Shown here: positions 60,394 through 64,000 of the stretch, piece after piece
Layout of the letters: each line of letters begins with the position of its first letter
Position numbering within the stretch: position 1 is the first letter of the stretch
Assembly (NCBI RefSeq): GCF_047200635.1
Contig: NZ_JBJZOI010000009.1
Span: 124,001-188,000 of the forward strand
Length of the DNA stretch: 64,000 bases
Direction of reading: 5' to 3'
Origin: Saccharopolyspora_C sp047200635
GTDB taxonomy: Bacteria > Actinomycetota > Actinomycetes > Mycobacteriales > Pseudonocardiaceae
The notes under the pieces: generated by a model
What the model saw: the letters and a program-made list of their open reading frames with translations, nothing else
Told to the model about the DNA's origin: nothing
The model's database searches: none
Made by a program: the position numbers and the translations under genes

Positions 60394-62024
60394 CGCACGG
60401 CCTCCGCCGGAACTGCCCCGTCGCCGCGCAGCTCCAGCACCGCTCCGGAGAGCGTGAGGCTGCCGGAGGTGCTGCGGATGCGGGTGTCCGTGCCCGGTTC
60501 GGGGCGGATCGTTACCCGCAGCCGGTGCACCGGGTCCAGCGCCGTGCCGGGGTCCTCGGAGCTGTCCCGCTGCGCCATCGCCAGCGTGAGCAGCTCGCAC
60601 AGCACGCCCAGCGCCTCCCCGGACAACCGGGTCTCGGCCAGCGCCCCGCCCGCCGCCGCGAGCTCGGCGACCGCCGCCCCGCGCCGCGCGTCCTCCTCCC
60701 GGGCCTCCGCCAGCAGGGACTCCTCGGTCATCGGGTCGTCGAGCACCCGCGAGGTGCGCCCGCGCGCTCCGCGATCACCCCGGCTGCGCACGCTCACCGT
60801 CACGTCCTGCACCGGGCCGTCGCGCCAGGCGACGTCGTGGTTGTCGCTGTCGTAGTCCGGCGCGGGCAGCAGGTGCCGCGCCGAGTGCAGCCCGAAGGCG
60901 GCGGCGTAGAGCCGGTGCGCCTCGTGCGGCTCGGACTCGTCGAACCAGCGCGCCAGCTTGAGCAGCTCGCCCCGGCGGCCCGGCAGCAGCCCGCCGCCGG
61001 AGGTCGCTCGCTTCACGCTCGCCAGCAGGGAGCCGATGGCCCGCGCGGTCGCCTCGCGCAGCGCCGCGACCTGGCTGGGCCGCCCGGGGGCGTCCACGAA
61101 CCAGTCGGTGAGCTCCTGCCAGTCCGCCGCGGTGCGCCCGCGCGCCCGCTCCACGTCGGTGCCCAGCTCGTCGGCGGGGCCCAGCAGCCGCAGCAGCTCG
61201 CCGCGCGCCCTGGCCAGACCCGCCAGCGAGCCGGCGATCGTCTCGGTGTGCCGCAGCACGTCCTCCACGACCATCTGGATGTACTCGACGAGCAGGTTGC
61301 GGAACCCGGAGATCTCGTCCGGCGCCAGGTGGTGCCGGGTGACGATCTCGCCGAGGTAGGCGTAGAAGTCGCGGACCGTGGCGGCGAGCTCGGCGTGCTG
61401 CAGGAACACCGTGGTCACGTGCTCGGCCAGCCGCTCCCGGGTCTGCCGGGACCGCTTCGAGCCCGGATCCCCCGACTCGGCGGTCAGCGCCGCCGACAGC
61501 GCCGAGCCGATCTCGCCGAGCCCGCGCTCGATGGCGGGCAGCAGCTCGCGGGAGACCTCGCGGGCCCCCTCCGGGACCCGCAGCAGCGCGTCCACGTCCC
61601 GCTGCACCCGCACGGCGAGCTTGCTGACCTGGTAGCGCACGCTGCCGTGCTGGAACTCGGCGATGCTGGCCGCGATCGTCTCGCGACGGCCCAGCACCAG
61701 GTTGCCCCAGCTGCGCAGCTGCTTGAGCCGCTCGACCACGGTGTCCACATCGGACTCGCCGGGATCGATGCGATCCTCCCGCTCGGCGGCGGCCAGCGCC
61801 GCGGTCACCTCGCCGATGGAGAGGTCCGCGAGCAGCGTCGAGGTGAACAGCCGCATGATCGCCAGGTAGGTGCGGTGCTCGCGCGCGCTGAGGTAGGCGA
61901 ACAGCCGCAACCGCTGCTGGTCCGCCCGAACGTCGTCAGCCGCCTGCGCGGGGGCGGCGGACTCCGCGTCGGTGCCCGCCACCCCCGCGCGCAGCACGTC
62001 AGCTTCGTGATCCGGGGCCGTCAC
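60390..62024 (-). CDS. jetA: Wadjet kleisin-like subunit JetA (DUF2397, TIGR02677)
   Basis: 544 residues. FAYLSAREHRTYLAIMRLF, LRSWGNLVLGR, YQVSKLAVRVQRDVDALL and, later, YAAAFGLHSARHLLP match the DUF2397 family. In Wadjet this subunit acts as kleisin and closes the motor ring. The GTG at 62024 is preferred because the family begins near ADVLRAG... and upstream frame is low-complexity. No clear ribosome-binding site is visible; TATCGT 8 bp upstream hints at a leaderless message. First gene of the operon; the operon promoter must lie between 62025 and 62184. Confidence 0.9.
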   Translation of the reverse strand: MTAPDHEADVLRAGVAGTDAESAAPAQAADDVRADQQRLRLFAYLSAREHRTYLAIMRLFTSTLLADLSIGEVTAALAAAEREDRIDPGESDVDTVVERLKQLRSWGNLVLGRRETIAASIAEFQHGSVRYQVSKLAVRVQRDVDALLRVPEGAREVSRELLPAIERGLGEIGSALSAALTAESGDPGSKRSRQTRERLAEHVTTVFLQHAELAATVRDFYAYLGEIVTRHHLAPDEISGFRNLLVEYIQMVVEDVLRHTETIAGSLAGLARARGELLRLLGPADELGTDVERARGRTAADWQELTDWFVDAPGRPSQVAALREATARAIGSLLASVKRATSGGGLLPGRRGELLKLARWFDESEPHEAHRLYAAAFGLHSARHLLPAPDYDSDNHDVAWRDGPVQDVTVSVRSRGDRGARGRTSRVLDDPMTEESLLAEAREEDARRGAAVAELAAAGGALAETRLSGEALGVLCELLTLAMAQRDSSEDPGTALDPVHRLRVTIRPEPGTDTRIRSTSGSLTLSGAVLELRGDGAVPAEAVR

Positions 62025-62184
62025 GGTCGGCCACGATAACCCGAGGCTTGGACACTCCCCGTCAAGAGCCCGGGGAAGCGCTCGCCCCGCGAGCCCCGGC
62101 GGCGGGGACGGCTGCTCGCACCGCGCTCGGTGGCGGTAGCGTTCTGTGCTGCCCGGACGGGCGAACGAAGGGGGAGTCGCAGCG

Positions 62185-63123
62185 GTGAGCGCGGGACGAG
62201 CAGTCGGATTGCTACTCGGAGTCGCAGCGGACGCTGCACTCGGTGACCCCCGGAGGAGGCATCCGGTGGCCGGTTTCGGCAAGATCGCGCAGACCGCCGA
62301 GACCCTGCTGCACCGCGATCACCGCGCCGCCGGCGTGCTGCACGTCGGTGTGCTCGTCGGCGGCACCGCCATCGCGGGCGTGCTCGTCGAGCGCGCCGCC
62401 CGGCGCAGCCCCGTGCTGGAGGCGGCCGCCACCGCGCTCACCACCTGGGCCGTGCTCGGCGGGGCGTCGCTGGCCGACGAGGGCACGGCGATGGGCAGGC
62501 TGCTCGACGCCGGCGATCTCGACGGCGCCCGCGGCCGCCTGGCCCACCTGTGCGGCCGGGAAGCCGCGCACCTCGACGGCCAGGGCCTCGCGCGGGCCAC
62601 CGTGGAGTCCATCGCGGAGAACACCTCCGATGCCGTGGTCGCCCCGCTGGTCTGGGGCGCGGTCGCCGGGATTCCCGGCCTGCTCGCCTACCGCGCGGCG
62701 AACACGCTGGACGCGATGGTCGGGCACCGCAGCCCGCGCTACCTGCGGTTCGGCTGGGCGGCGGCCCGGTTCGACGACGCGCTCAACCTCGCCCCGGCCC
62801 GGCTGGCGGCGTTGCTGACCACGGCCTGCGCCCCCGTGGTCGGCGGCTCGGCGGGCGGGGCCTGGCGCACCTGGCGCCGCGACGCGGCCGCGCACCCGAG
62901 CCCCAACGCGGGGCAGATCGAGGCGGCCTTCGCCGGGGCGCTGCAGATCCGCCTCGGCGGGCGCACCGTCTACGGGCACACCACCGAGGAGCGGCCGATC
63001 ATGGGGGAGGGGCGCACCGCCGACGCGGGCGACGTGCGCCGCGGCGTGGAGCTCTCGCGCGTCATCGGCTCGGTCACGGGCGTGCTGGCCGCGACCGCCG
63101 CCCTGCTGCGCGGACGCCGCTGA
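62185..63123 (+). CDS. cobD: Adenosylcobinamide-phosphate synthase CobD/CbiB
   Basis: 312 residues with several membrane helices. LGDPRRRHPVAGFGK, TVESIAENTSDAVVAPL, LAYRAANTLDAMVGH, FDDALNLAPARLAALL and HPSPNAGQIEAAFAGAL are the conserved CbiB blocks. The enzyme attaches aminopropanol (or its phosphate) to adenosylcobyric acid in cobalamin synthesis, at the membrane. The GTG at 62185 follows GGGGGAG. No other cob gene is in the window. It is divergent from the Wadjet operon. Confidence 0.93.
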   Translation: MSAGRAVGLLLGVAADAALGDPRRRHPVAGFGKIAQTAETLLHRDHRAAGVLHVGVLVGGTAIAGVLVERAARRSPVLEAAATALTTWAVLGGASLADEGTAMGRLLDAGDLDGARGRLAHLCGREAAHLDGQGLARATVESIAENTSDAVVAPLVWGAVAGIPGLLAYRAANTLDAMVGHRSPRYLRFGWAAARFDDALNLAPARLAALLTTACAPVVGGSAGGAWRTWRRDAAAHPSPNAGQIEAAFAGALQIRLGGRTVYGHTTEERPIMGEGRTADAGDVRRGVELSRVIGSVTGVLAATAALLRGRR

Positions 63124-63139
63124 GGTCTTCTCGGGAACG

Positions 63140-63165
63140 GCTTCCCCGGCAGCGTCCGGGGAAGC
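63140..63165. terminator. Bidirectional terminator between cobD and the SURF1 gene
   Basis: GCTTCCCCGG and its perfect reverse complement CCGGGGAAGC with a 6-nt loop, between two convergent stops. Confidence 0.85.
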
Positions 63166-63168
63166 AGG

Positions 63169-63993
63169 TCACTCGCCGCGCGCCGCGGCCTCCTCGCGCT
63201 CGCGGCGCTCGTCCTCGGCGACCGCCTCGGCCACCGAGAGCTTCCGCGGCTTGCGGTTCTCCGCGGTGCGCGGAGCGCTGAGCTCGGCGTGCACCAGGTA
63301 GCCGATCGCGGCCAGCGCCATCACCCCGAACGCGATCCACTGCAACGCGTAGGAGAAGTACGGTCCCGCCGACAGCTGCGGCAGCGGCAGCGGGCCGAGC
63401 ACCCCCGGCTGGCCCTCGACCAGCGCGAAGTACCCGGGCCGCAACGGCACGCCGCTGCCCGCGCCGACCACGCGCGAGTCCACCGAGTACGTCCACCGGT
63501 GGCCCTGGCGCTCGAACACCGGCCGGTGCTCGGTGTCCCGCTCGTCCATCCGGATCCGCGCGGTGATCGTCACCTGCCCGGCCGGGGCCGGGTCGTAGGC
63601 GGGGGCGTCGGTGCCGACGGGCCGCACGAACCCGCGGTCCACCAGCAGGACCTCGCCGGTGGTGGTGCGGAACGGGGTGAGCACCTCGATGGCCGGTTCG
63701 CCCTGCACCGAGCGCAGCCAGGCCAGCGTCTCGCCCTCCGGCAGGTAGCTGCCGGTCGCGGTGATCTTGGTCCACTCGGTCGCCCGGTCCGGGCGCGCGC
63801 TGGCGGGCAGCACCTCGGTCAGCGGGCGCGGCTCGGCGGTGAGCGAGCGGGAGATGGCGTCGTTGCGCGCCTGGGTCTCCTCGTCCCGGCCGAACTGCCA
63901 CGGCGCGAGCAGCGTGAAGCACAACGTGGCGAACAGCACGACCAGCAGGATCAGGCCGATCCAGCCGGGCCGGAGCAGGAACTTCAGGCGCAC
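63169..63993 (-). CDS. SURF1-family cytochrome oxidase biogenesis protein
   Basis: 274 residues from a GTG near the window edge. An N-terminal membrane helix (WIGLILLVVLFATLCFTLLAPWQ) leads to the extracytoplasmic SURF1 domain: TATGSYLPEGETLAWLRS, GEVLLVDRGFVRP, and a closing LQWIAFGVMALAAIGYLV helix. A charged Glu/Arg/Lys-rich cytoplasmic tail of about 45 residues follows, as is common in actinobacteria. SURF1 helps assemble the haem a3 centre of cytochrome c oxidase. A start further upstream, outside the window, cannot be excluded. Confidence 0.88.
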   Translation of the reverse strand: MRLKFLLRPGWIGLILLVVLFATLCFTLLAPWQFGRDEETQARNDAISRSLTAEPRPLTEVLPASARPDRATEWTKITATGSYLPEGETLAWLRSVQGEPAIEVLTPFRTTTGEVLLVDRGFVRPVGTDAPAYDPAPAGQVTITARIRMDERDTEHRPVFERQGHRWTYSVDSRVVGAGSGVPLRPGYFALVEGQPGVLGPLPLPQLSAGPYFSYALQWIAFGVMALAAIGYLVHAELSAPRTAENRKPRKLSVAEAVAEDERREREEAAARGE

Positions 63994-64000
63994 GCTCCCA

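Noticed and set aside
53725..62024. Chromosomal MukBEF or type I Wadjet
   Set aside because: Subunit families are DUF2397, DUF2398 and DUF2399 with a TIGR02680-class ATPase, not DUF3375/DUF4194 or MukE/MukF.
1..64000. CRISPR array, insertion sequence or transposase
   Set aside because: I found no regularly spaced repeat-spacer array and no transposase or integrase motif on either strand; apart from the 97-bp tandem unit, repeats are short.

Overview
The window is about 70% or more GC almost throughout. Starts are often GTG and genes often overlap by four bases (ATGA/GTGA). It carries a WhiB regulator, an mshB (mycothiol) gene, a SAV2177-type methyltransferase and actinobacterial TAGGCT-type -10 boxes. 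Together these indicate a filamentous actinomycete. A Pseudonocardiales (Saccharopolyspora-like) host is my guess from overall style and is not proven by the sequence.

Layout. 1-2.3 kb: tail of a type II ketosynthase and an acyl-CoA oxidase-like flavoprotein, the end of some biosynthetic locus, followed by a fragment resembling the 3' part of a tRNA inside a 9-bp inverted repeat. 2.9-7.0 kb: a minus-strand operon GntR / ADP-ribosylglycohydrolase / NCS1 permease / PfkB kinase, matching the make-up of E. coli yegTUVW. 7.5-9.3 kb: a small zinc-ribbon protein, a MerR regulator, a Gly-Pro repeat tract and the remnant of a histidine kinase. 9.3-19.4 kb: a compact biosynthetic locus around a divergent promoter region. 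One arm has an SgcC4-like tyrosine aminomutase, a short ANL adenylating enzyme lacking the C-terminal domain, a LuxC-like acyl reductase and a zinc alcohol dehydrogenase. The other arm has a PhyH-type dioxygenase, an O-methyltransferase, a stand-alone chorismate mutase and an APC permease. I infer tyrosine supply, aminomutation to beta-tyrosine (or deamination to coumarate), adenylation, reduction to aldehyde and alcohol, hydroxylation, methylation and transport. There is no PKS or NRPS in it. The aminomutase gene has a promoter followed directly by a folded leader. This is the best candidate for an undescribed system here.

19.6-30.3 kb is mostly ordinary: a DMFase-like protein, cold-shock protein, an OFA-type MFS carrier with a 44-residue partner, a DUF485/acetate symporter pair, a PAS-GGDEF-EAL protein, and a small Cys protein next to a WhiB. 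30.3-33.5 kb is an acquired restriction island with a C5 methyltransferase, Vsr and a NaeI-type endonuclease; it is less GC-rich and lies beside a broken gene. 33.7-37.3 kb encodes a PaoABC-type molybdenum aldehyde oxidase, followed by a 97-bp tandem repeat. 37.8-50.4 kb holds a DUF3048 lipoprotein, mshB, an ABC drug exporter, a GntR-controlled 5-oxoproline transport and hydrolysis operon (NRAMP-like, pxpA, pxpB, pxpC), a SAM methyltransferase, a manganese (yybP-ykoY) riboswitch in front of a GDT1-type Mn exporter, a reductase and a hydrolase.

50.7-54 kb: a peptide deformylase fused to an XRE DNA-binding domain, and a lone DegT-type aminotransferase. 53.7-62.0 kb: a complete four-gene Wadjet anti-plasmid system of the DUF2397/DUF2398/TIGR02680/DUF2399 class (type III) in one overlapping operon. 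The window closes with cobD and a SURF1-family gene.
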